Shown: positions 16,331 through 25,532 of the stretch, in pieces | Layout: each line of letters begins with the position of its first letter | How positions within the stretch are numbered: the first letter of the stretch is position 1 | Assembly (NCBI RefSeq): GCF_004208415.1 | Contig: NZ_CP035758.1 | Coordinates: forward strand, 1,302,001 to 1,366,000 | Source of the DNA: Ktedonosporobacter rubrisoli | GTDB taxonomy: Bacteria; Chloroflexota; Ktedonobacteria; Ktedonobacterales; Ktedonobacteraceae | Length of the DNA: 64,000 bases | Direction of reading: 5' to 3' | Made by a program: the position numbers and the translations under genes | Notes under the pieces: generated by a model | What the model saw: the letters and a program-made list of their open reading frames with translations, nothing else | What the model was told of the DNA's origin: nothing | The model's database searches: none

Positions 16331-17278
16331 ATGTATCAAGCAGATAATAGTTCAATAAAGCAGGCAGATAACGCGCTACGAGCAACCGAGAGACGCCCTG
16401 CCCTCTTCTGGCGCCTCTTGCTCTTCGGGCTGGGATTGGTAGGGATTATTGTATTGTATATAGAATTGCTTACGGGTGCTCAGAAAGCCCAGCTCCCGCA
16501 ACTTATCCCAATCATCCAGATCCTTGTCTATCCTGGCCTGACCCTGGGTCTGACCTATATATTCCGGCGCTGGCTGGATAAGCGACCTTGGCGCGGGCTA
16601 GGCCTGATCTCCCCGCTGGCCGGACTGCCCTCCTTTCTGCAGGGCATACTTCTGGTTTTCGTCTCCTCGGCGTTTTTCTTAGGTCTCCTGGGGCTAGCTG
16701 GCTGGGTGCATATAGTCGCCTTCCAGCCAACGCCAAGCATTCTTATTGCCTTGCTGGTAAACGCCGTGGTGACCTTCTTTAGCGAGCCACTGCTTGAAGA
16801 GACAGCCATGCGCGGCTACATTTATCGCAACCTGAATACGCGCTGGCCATGCTGGTTGGCGATCCTGGGTCAGACCATCCTCTTCACCTCCTGGCCCCTG
16901 GCCAGCTACCTGATTACCGGCGGACTGCTGGGCCAGGAGATTCCCCCGGCCAGCTACTACCTTACCTATATTCCTCAGCTGCTCCTCTTCGGTTTCATCC
17001 TCCAGCTCTGCCGGATTACAGCCGGAAATCTGTGGATGAATATGGGCTTTCATCTGGCCTACCTCGAAGTATTGCGCTTCATCTCACCCGAAGCGAAAGC
17101 GCTGATACGCATAGAGTTCACGCCAACGCTCCCGGGCTTAGAGCATTTTCTGCTCGGCGATGGAAGAGCAATATGCCTGCTCATTGTAAGTATAGTGGTC
17201 TTCTTTGCCTGGCAGGCTTTGCGCAGGCGGCCAATTAACTGGCAAGCTATCGATCCAGACAGCAAGCAAGAGCAATAA
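16331..17278 (+). CDS. CPBP-family intramembrane metalloprotease, atypical
   Basis: The 315 aa protein has about eight membrane segments. Motif 1 is present as LLEETAMRGYIYR (EExxxR), which supplies the catalytic Glu pair. In the second motif the family has FxxxH, but here the matching segment reads QTILFTSWPLA, with no His. The third motif retains a His (MNMGFHLAYLEV) but has Glu where Asn is usual. Some CPBP members are proteases acting on prenylated or membrane substrates and others are not; loss of a zinc ligand makes activity uncertain. Confidence 0.72.
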   Translation: MYQADNSSIKQADNALRATERRPALFWRLLLFGLGLVGIIVLYIELLTGAQKAQLPQLIPIIQILVYPGLTLGLTYIFRRWLDKRPWRGLGLISPLAGLPSFLQGILLVFVSSAFFLGLLGLAGWVHIVAFQPTPSILIALLVNAVVTFFSEPLLEETAMRGYIYRNLNTRWPCWLAILGQTILFTSWPLASYLITGGLLGQEIPPASYYLTYIPQLLLFGFILQLCRITAGNLWMNMGFHLAYLEVLRFISPEAKALIRIEFTPTLPGLEHFLLGDGRAICLLIVSIVVFFAWQALRRRPINWQAIDPDSKQEQ

Positions 17279-17435
17279 AAGATCAGCCATGCTCGCGTTG
17301 CTATGTGAGCAGGCAAGACCCGCTAATAAACGATGGGAGCAGAGGAAGGCAGTCAAGGAGAAACTATCCCGACGTTTCGCTTATAATAGGGATGCATATA
17401 TTTCAATGGAAAGTTGAAGAAAGGACTGAAAGCCC

Positions 17436-18164
17436 ATGAAGCATCTCGGTATTCTCGCGCACAGCATCGAGGGCGCGGTACTCTGCCTGCGTACCTTTAC
17501 TCAGGAAGGCGCGCGCCAGGTTGGCCCGCATGAGCATCCTGACGTGACCCTCGATTGTATCTCGATGGCGCGTAGTATGGAGGCCTGGGAAAAAGCCGAT
17601 TACGCTCCCATTCGGGCCATCCTGGCCGAGAGCGCCTTACGGCTGGCCAAAGCCGGCGCTGACTTCTTTGTCTGCCCCGATAATACAGCCCATATCGCCC
17701 TCGAAGAGCCCGGTCCAGAGCTTGCCTTACCCGGTCTGCACATCGCCAGAATAGTCTCTGAGCAGGCCGCGCGCAACGGCTATAAACGCGTTGGCGTGCT
17801 GGGTACCAAATATACAATGGAAAGCTCGCTCTATCCCCGAGCGCTGGGAGAGCGCGGTATTGACACCGCAATACCCGAGCCAGAGGAGCGCCGTGTCATC
17901 AATGAGATTATATTTGCCGAGCTCGTCAACGGCATCTTCACTGACCCCTCACGTCAGCAGTATGTGCATATCATTGAAGAGCTGCAAGCCCGGGGATGCG
18001 ACGCGGTAGCTCTTGTCTGTACAGAGATACCACTGCTAATTACGCCGGAGGTCTCTCCGCTCCCTACCCTCGACTCGACGCGCCTGCTCGCCTATGCGGC
18101 CTTTGAGGTTGCCAGCGGGCAACGTTCCATGCCCACATGGAAAGGTGGGAATAGCCAGGCCTGA
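17436..18164 (+). CDS. Aspartate/glutamate racemase family protein
   Basis: The 242 aa product begins MKHLGILAHSIEGA and has the two catalytic Cys of cofactor-independent amino acid racemases: Cys about 80 in FFVCPDNTAH and Cys about 195 in VALVCTEIPLL. GYKRVGVLGTKYTMESSLYP is the central family block. The enzyme would interconvert L and D forms of aspartate or a similar amino acid, or act as a related isomerase or lyase. The start is ATG 17436 with AAAGG upstream. It precedes a two-component pair on the same strand with a 140 bp gap, so it is probably a separate unit. Confidence 0.82.
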   Translation: MKHLGILAHSIEGAVLCLRTFTQEGARQVGPHEHPDVTLDCISMARSMEAWEKADYAPIRAILAESALRLAKAGADFFVCPDNTAHIALEEPGPELALPGLHIARIVSEQAARNGYKRVGVLGTKYTMESSLYPRALGERGIDTAIPEPEERRVINEIIFAELVNGIFTDPSRQQYVHIIEELQARGCDAVALVCTEIPLLITPEVSPLPTLDSTRLLAYAAFEVASGQRSMPTWKGGNSQA

Positions 18165-18305
18165 TTAAGTAAACTTGCCTGGATAGGCATGAGACGCCTT
18201 TTCGGACCAAAGCGCTAGTCTGGCAATCCTTCTCCAGCTAGAAGCGATTACCAGGCTGGGGTCCTCGTTTATACGTACATACCGGGCTTCAGTAGATAGT
18301 GAGAT

Positions 18306-19841
18306 ATGAGAGCGCGCATGAAACTGATTGCTATTAGAAAGTCACTAAGTCAGTTTCGCCAGTTGCAGTGGAAGCTAACCTTGCTTTACGCCTTCAGCTG
18401 TATCATCACCATAGAGCTAATCGGCTTCGGCTTATATCTCTTGCTGATAGGCATAGCGACGCAGGAAACTTTGAAACTTGATCTGCAAATCCTCGCTCAG
18501 CAGGCAACTCCGTTTTTCTATCGCTCAGAGCCGGACCCGGAAAGCCTGCAAGCCTGGTTAGGCATCCAGCTCAGGATTACTCCCTACCAGCTACAAGAAC
18601 TCGCAGATCTTGAGCATGGCTTCTTTGGCGTGGTCGATCAACAAGGCCGCACGATAGCAGCAACCGGCGGGTCCATAACCGCACCCACCGGCGCCCGGGC
18701 CTCTCAGCTCTCTCCGCAGGCAAGCAAATTGCTCAACAGCATCCTACAAGGCAAGAGTAGCGCCGAGGTTGAGATCCTCCAAGAAACGGGGCGGAGCACG
18801 CTTCTGATCGCCCCTATTCGCATGCCCGACAAGACTATCAGAGGCGCCTTACTGCTCAAAGCTGACCCTCCTACATGGCAAGAAATCCTTGCCGGCCTGC
18901 GCACTCGCGTGCTACCCAACCTCCTACTGGCCGGGATTCTGGCTTGCCTGGGTGGTCCGCTGGCCGGCTGGCTTACCGCGCGCTATTTTGTGGGTCGCTT
19001 TAAGCGCTTGCAGGAAGCAGTAGACGGCTGGAGCCAGGGCGATTTTTCCCTGCAGATCAACGATAGATCAGCCGACGAGATGGGCCACTTCGCCAACCGC
19101 CTGAACGCTATGGCGCTTCAATTACAGCAGCTTCTCCAGACGCAACAAAAACTTGCCATTATAGAGGAACGCAACCGGCTGGCCCGCGACCTGCACGATA
19201 GCGTCAAGCAACAAGTCTTTGCCATCTCCATGCAAGCAGGCGCGGCCCTCCTGTACCTGGAAAAGGATAAGCCGCGCACGCATAAACATCTCCAGGCTAT
19301 CGATCAGCTCGCCTATCAGGCTCAACAAGAGCTGGTAAGCATCCTGCAGGAGCTACGACCCTCGGCTCTGGAAGAATTGGGGCTCACGGCGGCATTACGC
19401 GAGTATGTGCTTAATTGGAGCCGACAGAATGAGATCATGCTCAAGCTCGCCTTGCAGGAGATCACTGATCTACCCTGGAAGGCTGGCGAGGCTCTTTTAC
19501 GCGTGGTCCAGGAAGCGCTCTCCAACGTCAGCCGGCATAGCAAAGCCAGGCAGATTTATGTACGGCTTGAGAGAGAGCAAGATGAAGTATTTCTGGAGAT
19601 AAGCGACGACGGCATAGGTTTTGAGCCGGAACAGGTCGCCACAGGTCTTGGCCTGGCAGATATGCAGACGCGCCTACAACGGCTAGAAGGAAGGCTGAGC
19701 ATAGAGAGCAGTCCCGGACAGGGCACGCGGATCGTGGCCACCTATCAGTTAAGCGTCAACAGGAGCAGCAAAGATCTCCGGCCTTGTCAGAGGCAGCCAG
19801 AAAGGCCCGATCATTCAGCTAAGACAAGCAATAGAGAGTAG
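18306..19841 (+). CDS. Sensor histidine kinase, NarL/DesK type (HisKA_3)
   Basis: The 511 aa protein has a membrane segment at about 25-50, an extracellular region of about 150 residues, a second membrane segment at about 203-229, a HAMP linker, and a HisKA_3 dimerisation domain with phospho-acceptor His about 297 in ARDLHDSVKQQVFAIS. The ATPase part contains LLRVVQEALSNVSRHSKA (N box) and a GIGFEPEQVATGLGL/GQGTRI glycine-rich end. It should phosphorylate the response regulator that follows after about 55 bp. The extracellular domain has no named fold that I can see, so the signal is unknown. ATG 18318 is an alternative start. Confidence 0.88.
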   Translation: MRARMKLIAIRKSLSQFRQLQWKLTLLYAFSCIITIELIGFGLYLLLIGIATQETLKLDLQILAQQATPFFYRSEPDPESLQAWLGIQLRITPYQLQELADLEHGFFGVVDQQGRTIAATGGSITAPTGARASQLSPQASKLLNSILQGKSSAEVEILQETGRSTLLIAPIRMPDKTIRGALLLKADPPTWQEILAGLRTRVLPNLLLAGILACLGGPLAGWLTARYFVGRFKRLQEAVDGWSQGDFSLQINDRSADEMGHFANRLNAMALQLQQLLQTQQKLAIIEERNRLARDLHDSVKQQVFAISMQAGAALLYLEKDKPRTHKHLQAIDQLAYQAQQELVSILQELRPSALEELGLTAALREYVLNWSRQNEIMLKLALQEITDLPWKAGEALLRVVQEALSNVSRHSKARQIYVRLEREQDEVFLEISDDGIGFEPEQVATGLGLADMQTRLQRLEGRLSIESSPGQGTRIVATYQLSVNRSSKDLRPCQRQPERPDHSAKTSNRE

Positions 19842-19895
19842 GCAAACTAACAGTAAATGGCCGAGCCAATAATCGATTTTTTCAGCAGGGAGCCC

Positions 19896-20552
19896 ATGAG
19901 AACAACAGCAATTACGGTTCTGATCGCAGATGATCACGATCTGGTACGCGAAGGAATCAGCGCCTTTTTGCAGGCGCACGAAGACATGAGAGTCGTTGGC
20001 GAAGCGGCCTCGGGAGAAGAAGCGGTCCGACTGGTCAAGCAACTGGCGCCGCAAGTGGCCCTGATGGATCTGGTAATGCCAGGCATGAACGGAGTTGAGG
20101 CTACGCGCGAAATCAAGCGCATCAGTCCCCAGACCCAGGTTGTAGTGCTCACCTCCTATCACGAAGACGAGCACATCTTTCCAGCCTTACGCGCTGGCGC
20201 GCTTTCGTACGTGCTCAAAAATATTCGCTCACAAGAGCTGATAGAGATCATTCGCAAGGCCGCACAGGGCGAAGCCATGTTACATCCACGCGTCGCGACA
20301 CGCGTGATCCAGGAAGTACGCGAGAGCAGGCGAGCGGTTCCGGCGGCCTTTGCCGAGCTTTCCGAGCGCGAGCTAGAAGTGCTACGCTTCATCGCCCAGG
20401 GTCACTCCAATGCTCAGATTGCTGAGGAGCTGGTCTTGAGCGAGAAAACTATCAAGGCTCACGTCAGGAATATCTTTAGCAAGCTGGAGCTTGCTGACCG
20501 CACCCAGGCCGCCGTCTTCGCCTGGCAGCAAGGGCTTATGCGCAAGGGATAA
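19896..20552 (+). CDS. NarL/FixJ-family response regulator
   Basis: The 218 aa protein has a receiver domain (TVLIADDHDLVREGI; phospho-acceptor Asp about 58 in VALMDLVMPG; the Thr and Lys switch residues in VVLTSYHED and YVLKNIRS) and a LuxR-type HTH (LSERELEVLRFIAQGHSNAQ). The ATG at 19896 is chosen because CAGGGAG lies just upstream and the receiver starts six residues later; a longer in-frame start at 19857 lacks support. It is the cognate regulator of the upstream kinase and probably activates or represses unlinked genes as a dimer. Confidence 0.9.
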   Translation: MRTTAITVLIADDHDLVREGISAFLQAHEDMRVVGEAASGEEAVRLVKQLAPQVALMDLVMPGMNGVEATREIKRISPQTQVVVLTSYHEDEHIFPALRAGALSYVLKNIRSQELIEIIRKAAQGEAMLHPRVATRVIQEVRESRRAVPAAFAELSERELEVLRFIAQGHSNAQIAEELVLSEKTIKAHVRNIFSKLELADRTQAAVFAWQQGLMRKG

Positions 20553-20946
20553 GCAAAGAACATCCCCATTCAAACAGCTCGGCGAGAAAGCTTAGATCTC
20601 CTCCCAATAGTCGGCGGCTTGAGTTCCTTTTGACGATCGCAGCCTCGCCCTTTCCTTTCCTGGGATATGACGAGGTAGAGGGGCAAACCCCGATGTGGGC
20701 GCTGAAAGGATGTTGCGCTTTCCACCAAACTAGCGCAAACGGCCTGTGGTCGTAGCCTTCTCCCATCTGCGGGAATGGAAAGTAGTATGTAGCCTTCAGC
20801 TAAGAGCAGGGCTATTTAAAAGCCACTGAAAGCGTGGTGCAGGAAGCCCGCTCACTTCTGCCTCCTGCCAACCAAAGGCGGGAAGAAAGGACCCTCAAAC
20901 AGCCCTGGACTTGCTGTGTTGTGAAGGCAGGAGTCACTCAAGAAAG
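20553..20946. other. Intergenic region between convergent genes with a dispersed repeat
   Basis: About 390 bases with no coding signal. Apart from the 43 bp repeat at 20581-20623 I see no structure of note. It separates the two-component regulator from the convergent FAD monooxygenase gene. Confidence 0.4.
20581..20623. repeat. 43 bp dispersed repeat, copy 1
   Basis: GGCGAGAAAGCTTAGATCTC... to the TTGAG at 20623 matches 25383-25425 with two mismatches. Both copies directly follow the stop codon of a plus-strand gene and precede the end of a minus-strand gene, so they lie in convergent intergenic positions. No terminator-like hairpin is evident. Confidence 0.6.
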
Positions 20947-22146
20947 TTACGTTGTTGATCTTATTTGCCGAACTTCATGCGCTGAACGCGCAGGCAAGAT
21001 GCTTGGTGCACTAAACTGTTGGCGCAATAGGCCTAGAAATGACTCTCGCAACAGCGTCTTGAGCATCACTCGTTGAAGCAAGATGCCAGATGTGCTTGTT
21101 GGTAGGAAAGTTCCAGCAAGATTGCGAGCTTTCTTTTGCTGCTCCAGAACGTATGGCTTCATCTGCTGTTCATAACGACTGAAAGCTTCCTGATAATCTG
21201 CGCATTCATGCAGCGCCTCGGCCAGCAGGTAAGCGCCCCCCATCGCTAGCGATGACCCTTGTCCGGAAGCAAAGGTGGGACAATCGCAGGCATCTCCCAC
21301 CAGGGCCACGCGCCCTTGATGCCAGCTGGGCATGTGGATCTGAACCACCTTATCCATAAAGATTTCCTCTGGCTCTGGCGCATCGGCAAGTAAGCGCGGT
21401 GTAACCCAGCCCATGCCAGCGAATACCTGCCGCAAGCGCGACAAGCGTTCAGCCCGAGGAGTGTGCTCCCATTCGGTCGTCTGATACATGAAGAAGGTAA
21501 TAAGCTGGCCCTCTTGATTGCTGCAATAGGTTGCCGCCAATCGTCCTGGCTCGACACACATCACCCATCGCTGACCAAGACCATACCGATCGGCGAGGTG
21601 ATAGCTGGCAAAGTCGTACCCCAGGAAATGACGGTACTGCTCCTCGGCGCCAAAAACCAGGGCACGCGTATTTGAGTGCACACCATCAGCTCCTATCAAG
21701 AGGTCAAACGGCTCACTTGTACCATCATTGTAAGTCACCACAACATCGGCAGATCTCTGTTCCACGTGCGTAAGCGAGCGGCCAAAACGCACCTCGACCT
21801 GATCTGCTAGTGTTTCATACAGCACTTCTTCAAGTATCCAATGCATGAGTCCTATATATTTTCCCGATGCAACTTTTTGCATTAGCTCCGCTGTCAAGCT
21901 CGCAATTGGCTTGCCCGACTTGTTTACATAGTCAAATGACTCAAAAGGGGCTCGCTGGGAGCGCAAACGTTCAATGATTCCCATGCGTTCGGCAACTTCA
22001 TAGCCGGTCCCATAGAAGTCTATGCCATAGCCGCCACCACGAAGCCGATCTGACTGCTCAATAACCACAGCCTGAATGGTGTATTGGTGCAGCCAATAGG
22101 CCAGGGTCAGTCCGGCAACGCCGCCCCCTGAAATTAATACACGCAT
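20947..22146 (-). CDS. FAD-dependent monooxygenase (TetX/PHBH class A type)
   Basis: The 399 aa protein begins MRVLISGGGVAGLTLAYWLH, the GxGxxG FAD-binding motif. A second FAD block is LIGADGVHSNTR (DG motif) and the third is GRVALVGDACDCPTFASGQG (GD motif). This order marks single-component NAD(P)H flavoprotein hydroxylases, a class including aromatic hydroxylases and tetracycline-inactivating TetX. The substrate cannot be read off. ATG 22146 follows AGGAAG. A perfect 16 bp palindrome lies 62 bp upstream, a typical layout for TetR-family control. Confidence 0.87.
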   Translation of the reverse strand: MRVLISGGGVAGLTLAYWLHQYTIQAVVIEQSDRLRGGGYGIDFYGTGYEVAERMGIIERLRSQRAPFESFDYVNKSGKPIASLTAELMQKVASGKYIGLMHWILEEVLYETLADQVEVRFGRSLTHVEQRSADVVVTYNDGTSEPFDLLIGADGVHSNTRALVFGAEEQYRHFLGYDFASYHLADRYGLGQRWVMCVEPGRLAATYCSNQEGQLITFFMYQTTEWEHTPRAERLSRLRQVFAGMGWVTPRLLADAPEPEEIFMDKVVQIHMPSWHQGRVALVGDACDCPTFASGQGSSLAMGGAYLLAEALHECADYQEAFSRYEQQMKPYVLEQQKKARNLAGTFLPTSTSGILLQRVMLKTLLRESFLGLLRQQFSAPSILPARSAHEVRQIRSTT

Positions 22147-22207
22147 GTTCGCTTCCTTTCTTGATGCCTTCCTATGACATCGCAGTTGTAGCAAATCTTC
22201 TATATAA

Positions 22208-22223
22208 AACTGACTGGTCAGTT
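22208..22223. promoter_or_regulatory. TetR-type operator palindrome
   Basis: AACTGACTGGTCAGTT is a perfect palindrome with 7 bp arms around TG, of the kind bound by TetR-family repressors. It lies in the promoter region of the monooxygenase gene. No TetR gene is adjacent; the only one in the window is 18 kb away and has a different operator candidate. Confidence 0.55.
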
Positions 22224-22428
22224 ATTATTGTAACTGAAATGCTGACCATTGTCAATGCCATGCATTCTTCCCTGGTTTTGCCAGCATCTAGCACCCCGGG
22301 TTCTCACCTACCCGTCTTTCCCTACACGCCTCTTGACAACTACACATTCCTGAACTATACTCCTTGTAATCATAAACAGAGTCTCGGTTTATTAATATAA
22401 AGAAAGCAAGATCAAGTGAGGTCCTCTG

Positions 22429-23304
22429 ATGGCCAACCAACGTGTGAGCAATACAGCGCTTGGCGCTGCCACTTGTCGATTGATTGAACAATACCAGCCC
22501 GAGAATATGCGGCTGTTTTATGATCCCTTGGTCAAAGAACTGATTGGCGGCCCCATCCGCACACTGATGCATTTCGCCAGCATGCGCCGTCTAGCCATTC
22601 AGCAGATGGATGCCCTCACACCGGGGATTTATGGCGTCCAGATTGCCCGAACACGCTTTATCGACGAGGCAGTTGAGCATGCCCTGGCGCAAGGCATCGG
22701 ACAGGTGGTCATCCTGGGCTCCGGGCTTGACACGCGCCCCTATCGCTTGAGCGAAATGGCACGCACGCGTGTCTTTGAGGTTGATCTTCCGTCTGTGCAG
22801 GAGGACAAAAAGAAGAAGCTGCAACAACTTTATGGTCGGCTGCCGCAACAGGTGACGTTCCTCCCTATCGACTTCGATACGCAGAGCCTGGAAGCTGTCT
22901 TCAGCGCAACTGCCTTCAATCCTGCCAGTCCGACGATCTTTATATGGGAAGGCGTGACGCAATATATCTCGGAGGAAGCCTTTCGCAGGACACTGGCCTT
23001 TGTTGGCGCCTCAGCTCCCGGAAGTATCCTTGTCTTTACCTATGTCTTGAAAAGCTTTATTGAGGGGCATTCGGACATTCCGGGCAACGCGAAAATGCTG
23101 CAAATGGTGGCGAAGCGCGGCTCTCCCTGGATCTTCGGCCTTGATCCCGCCGATGTTGCGGCGTACCTCTCGCCATTTCATCTTAGCTTGAGCGCAGATG
23201 TTGGCAGCGAGAATTATCAAAGCTGCTATTTCAAGCCTATGGGACGCGAGCTGGTGGTCTCCAAAGTCGAGCGTATTGCCCAAGCCTCAGTTTTCCGTCC
23301 CTGA
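22429..23304 (+). CDS. Class I SAM methyltransferase, LCMT/TIGR00027-like
   Basis: The 291 aa product starts with MANQRVSNTALGAATCRLIE. It has QVVILGSGLDTRPYRL, the SAM-binding motif of the leucine carboxyl methyltransferase-like group, VFEVDLPSVQEDKKKK (acidic motif II) and FIWEGVTQYISEEA (post-II block). The family methylates carboxyl groups of small molecules or polyketide-like compounds. ATG 22429 follows GAGG with 7 nt spacing. The gene is close to a second methyltransferase and an amidohydrolase on the same strand, but gaps of 170-220 bp with repeat-derived sequence argue against one tight operon. Confidence 0.83.
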   Translation: MANQRVSNTALGAATCRLIEQYQPENMRLFYDPLVKELIGGPIRTLMHFASMRRLAIQQMDALTPGIYGVQIARTRFIDEAVEHALAQGIGQVVILGSGLDTRPYRLSEMARTRVFEVDLPSVQEDKKKKLQQLYGRLPQQVTFLPIDFDTQSLEAVFSATAFNPASPTIFIWEGVTQYISEEAFRRTLAFVGASAPGSILVFTYVLKSFIEGHSDIPGNAKMLQMVAKRGSPWIFGLDPADVAAYLSPFHLSLSADVGSENYQSCYFKPMGRELVVSKVERIAQASVFRP

Positions 23305-23420
23305 TGATCGTCTTTGACCCAGATGAATGGCGATGGCAAGCTTACTAGCGCACCCTCGAACTTACTGAGGGCGGTTGCCCGATCGTTAGACTTTGGGCAT
23401 GGAGCGGAAGAATGCGTTCG
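23305..23420 (-). pseudogene. Relic of the 3' end of a HEAT-repeat gene
   Basis: The minus strand reads CPKSNDRATALSKFEGALVS, which parallels CPKSNELATVRSKSCDALLT at 24170-24245 and the end of the intact HEAT gene at 25533. The match is short and out of context of any start codon. I treat it as a decayed copy of the same 3' end. Confidence 0.35.
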
Positions 23421-23474
23421 CCTGACCCGTGAATGAGTGAATTCTGTGCTTCTCATCACAGAAGGAGAGAAAAC

Positions 23475-24080
23475 ATGCATCGCCACCGTTTAGAAACTGC
23501 CTATGATCGTATTGCTCAAGAATACGCAGAGCGTAATCACATGGTTCCTCCTCTTATTCAGATGGGATCACGTTTTCTTTCGCGCCTAAGGCCTGGGACA
23601 CGAGTCCTGGACGTTGGGTGTGGAGATGGCCTTCATATGGCCTGGATGGAAGCACAAGGGTTTCAGGTGACAGGTATTGATCTATCAACCGGCATGCTGG
23701 CTCAGGCCCGTGCGCGTGGTGTGCAGGGAAAATTGGTCCAGATGGATATGTGTCATCTGGCATTTCCTCCTGCCTCTTTTGAGGGAATCTGGTGCTGTGC
23801 TTCTCTGTTGCACCTTCCAAAGGCACAGGCTCCAATGGCACTGGACCAGCTGCATCGAGTCCTGGTTCCTCGGGGGATGCTCTATCTCAGTATTCAGGAA
23901 GGCGAGGGTGAACAGTGGGAAGTGACCAGATTTGCCGAAGTTGAACGTTTTTTTGCTCGCTACACTTCCCAAGAGGCGAAAGCTCTCCTTTCCCAGGCAG
24001 GCTTCTCTCTTGATGAGTGCCATCGGGATGAGGCGGGTCCGCGGCAATGGATCAGTTTTCTCGCAAAAGTTGCTGAATAA
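23475..24080 (+). CDS. Class I SAM methyltransferase
   Basis: The 201 aa protein has the core of a small-molecule methyltransferase: TRVLDVGCGDGLHMAWME (motif I), TGIDLSTGMLAQAR (motif II), LVQMDMCHLAFPPASFEGIW and a PRGMLYLSIQEG strand. The ATG at 23475 follows GGAGAG, and the product begins HRHRLETAYDRIAQEYAER, the usual N-terminal helix; an upstream in-frame start is not needed. The substrate is unknown. Confidence 0.83.
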   Translation: MHRHRLETAYDRIAQEYAERNHMVPPLIQMGSRFLSRLRPGTRVLDVGCGDGLHMAWMEAQGFQVTGIDLSTGMLAQARARGVQGKLVQMDMCHLAFPPASFEGIWCCASLLHLPKAQAPMALDQLHRVLVPRGMLYLSIQEGEGEQWEVTRFAEVERFFARYTSQEAKALLSQAGFSLDECHRDEAGPRQWISFLAKVAE

Positions 24081-24118
24081 TCCATACACGAGCAATCAAC
24101 GATCTTGCTCCCTATACT

Positions 24119-24250
24119 AGCCCAAGGCCCAGGGCCTCGATAGCGGCCCGCTGCACATCCTCCTGTGGGCTCTGCAGGGCTGTCAGTAGCGCGTCGCAGG
24201 ACTTACTGCGAACGGTAGCCAGCTCGTTAGACTTGGGACATAGAGCGAGG
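24119..24250 (-). pseudogene. Relic of the 3' end of a HEAT-repeat gene, second copy
   Basis: The minus strand reads CDALLTALQSPQEDVQRAAI then EALGLGLV and a stop. This is almost the same as the C-terminus of the intact HEAT protein at 25533 (SDALLTAMQSPREDVQRAAI then EALGLGPV). DNA similarity extends across the stop on both sides. Upstream the frame lacks a start and the rest of the protein, so this is a 3' fragment. Confidence 0.6.
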
Positions 24251-24298
24251 AATGAAGCCGAAGGACGCGCTTTATCCCCGCAAAGAGGAGAAATTATT

Positions 24299-25375
24299 AT
24301 GGATGATATGCTCAAGCGCATAGATGTTCATCATCACATCGTGCCAAAAGAATACGTTGACCGTCTCGCGAAGAAAGGAGTCACAAAAGGTCTCGGCGTG
24401 CCTCTTCCACACTGGAACGTACAGAAAGCCCTTGAGATCATGGACGCCAATGAAATTGCTACGGCTATTGTTTCCATTTCCGCACCCGGCGTCTATTTTG
24501 ATCAAGATCTGCAATTTGCCAAAGAGCTATCCCGGCAAACCAACGAGATCTGCGCCCGCTTGATCGCCGATTACCCCCAACGCTTCGGCGCGTTCGCGAC
24601 CTTACCTGTTCCAGACATCGATGCGGCCTTAGAAGAACTGCAGTACGCCTTTAATGTGCTCAAGCTGGATGGGGTTATCCTATTAACAAATTATGACGGA
24701 TATTATCTAGGCGATCCGCGCTTTGAGCGCCTGTTTGCCGAACTGAACCGCCGCAAAGCAGTTGTCTTCATTCATCCTACCACCCCTCCAGGCATGCAAG
24801 CCTCACATCTTGGCTTGCCTGAAGCTATGATGGATGTCTGTTTTGACACGACAAGAACCACCTTTTCGCTTATCGTCAACGGCATCACCAAAAACTATCC
24901 AGACGTGCGTTTTATCCTCTCCCATGCCGGAGGAACTGTGCCGTATATAGCCGCACGGGTAGGCATAACCGCCTCTATGCTAGCTGATTTGAAAGGAGCC
25001 AGCGCGGTAATCGCCGATGGTATCGGTATGGTGGCTTCAGCCGTCCCTAAATTAGAAGAAAAGATGCCCGGGACACTTTCCTACTATCTCAGGTTTAAGA
25101 AGAATGTGCTGCCGGAAGGGCCTGATTTTTTCCTTAAGAAATTTTATTACGACACAGCTCTTTCCGCCTCCCCTCATGCGTTTGCCTCGCTGCAAACGCT
25201 CGTCGAGAGTTCGCACATCATATTCGGGACCGATTATGTGTTCGCGACGCCGGCTGCCGTGCCAGCCACAATTCAAGGAATCAGGGAGTATGCCGGCTTT
25301 ACAGATAGAGACCGCACAGTGATTGAGCGAGAAAATAGTATGGACCTCTTTCCACGGCTCAAAGTTCTGGTTTAA
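24299..25375 (+). CDS. Amidohydrolase-2 family (ACMSD-like decarboxylase/hydrolase)
   Basis: The 358 aa protein has the metal-site HxH near its N-terminus (KRIDVHHHIVP), a further His in FIHPTTPPG, a His in RFILSHAGGTVPYIAAR, and the catalytic Asp in IFGTDYVFA. These mark the ACMSD and gamma-resorcylate decarboxylase group of TIM-barrel amidohydrolases, which remove carboxyl groups from aromatic or related acids, or hydrolyse lactones. ATG 24299 follows AGGAG. It lies between two HEAT-gene 3' ends, so it may have been inserted next to, or rearranged with, that repeat. Confidence 0.83.
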   Translation: MDDMLKRIDVHHHIVPKEYVDRLAKKGVTKGLGVPLPHWNVQKALEIMDANEIATAIVSISAPGVYFDQDLQFAKELSRQTNEICARLIADYPQRFGAFATLPVPDIDAALEELQYAFNVLKLDGVILLTNYDGYYLGDPRFERLFAELNRRKAVVFIHPTTPPGMQASHLGLPEAMMDVCFDTTRTTFSLIVNGITKNYPDVRFILSHAGGTVPYIAARVGITASMLADLKGASAVIADGIGMVASAVPKLEEKMPGTLSYYLRFKKNVLPEGPDFFLKKFYYDTALSASPHAFASLQTLVESSHIIFGTDYVFATPAAVPATIQGIREYAGFTDRDRTVIERENSMDLFPRLKVLV

Positions 25376-25382
25376 GGGGCCC

Positions 25383-25425
25383 GGCGAGAAAGCTTAGATC
25401 TCTTCCCAATAGTCGGCGGTTTGAG
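25383..25425. repeat. 43 bp dispersed repeat, copy 2
   Basis: Matches 20581-20623 with two C/T differences and the same orientation. It begins 8 bp after the amidohydrolase stop. Confidence 0.6.
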
Positions 25426-25532
25426 GTTTGTTTGAGGCGCTGAGGCCTCTTGAGGCAAGATCTTATGAGGTCACCACGAGATCCTGTTTTTCCTAGATGC
25501 ACACAAAGGGATATTACAGCAGTCCTGCCCCC

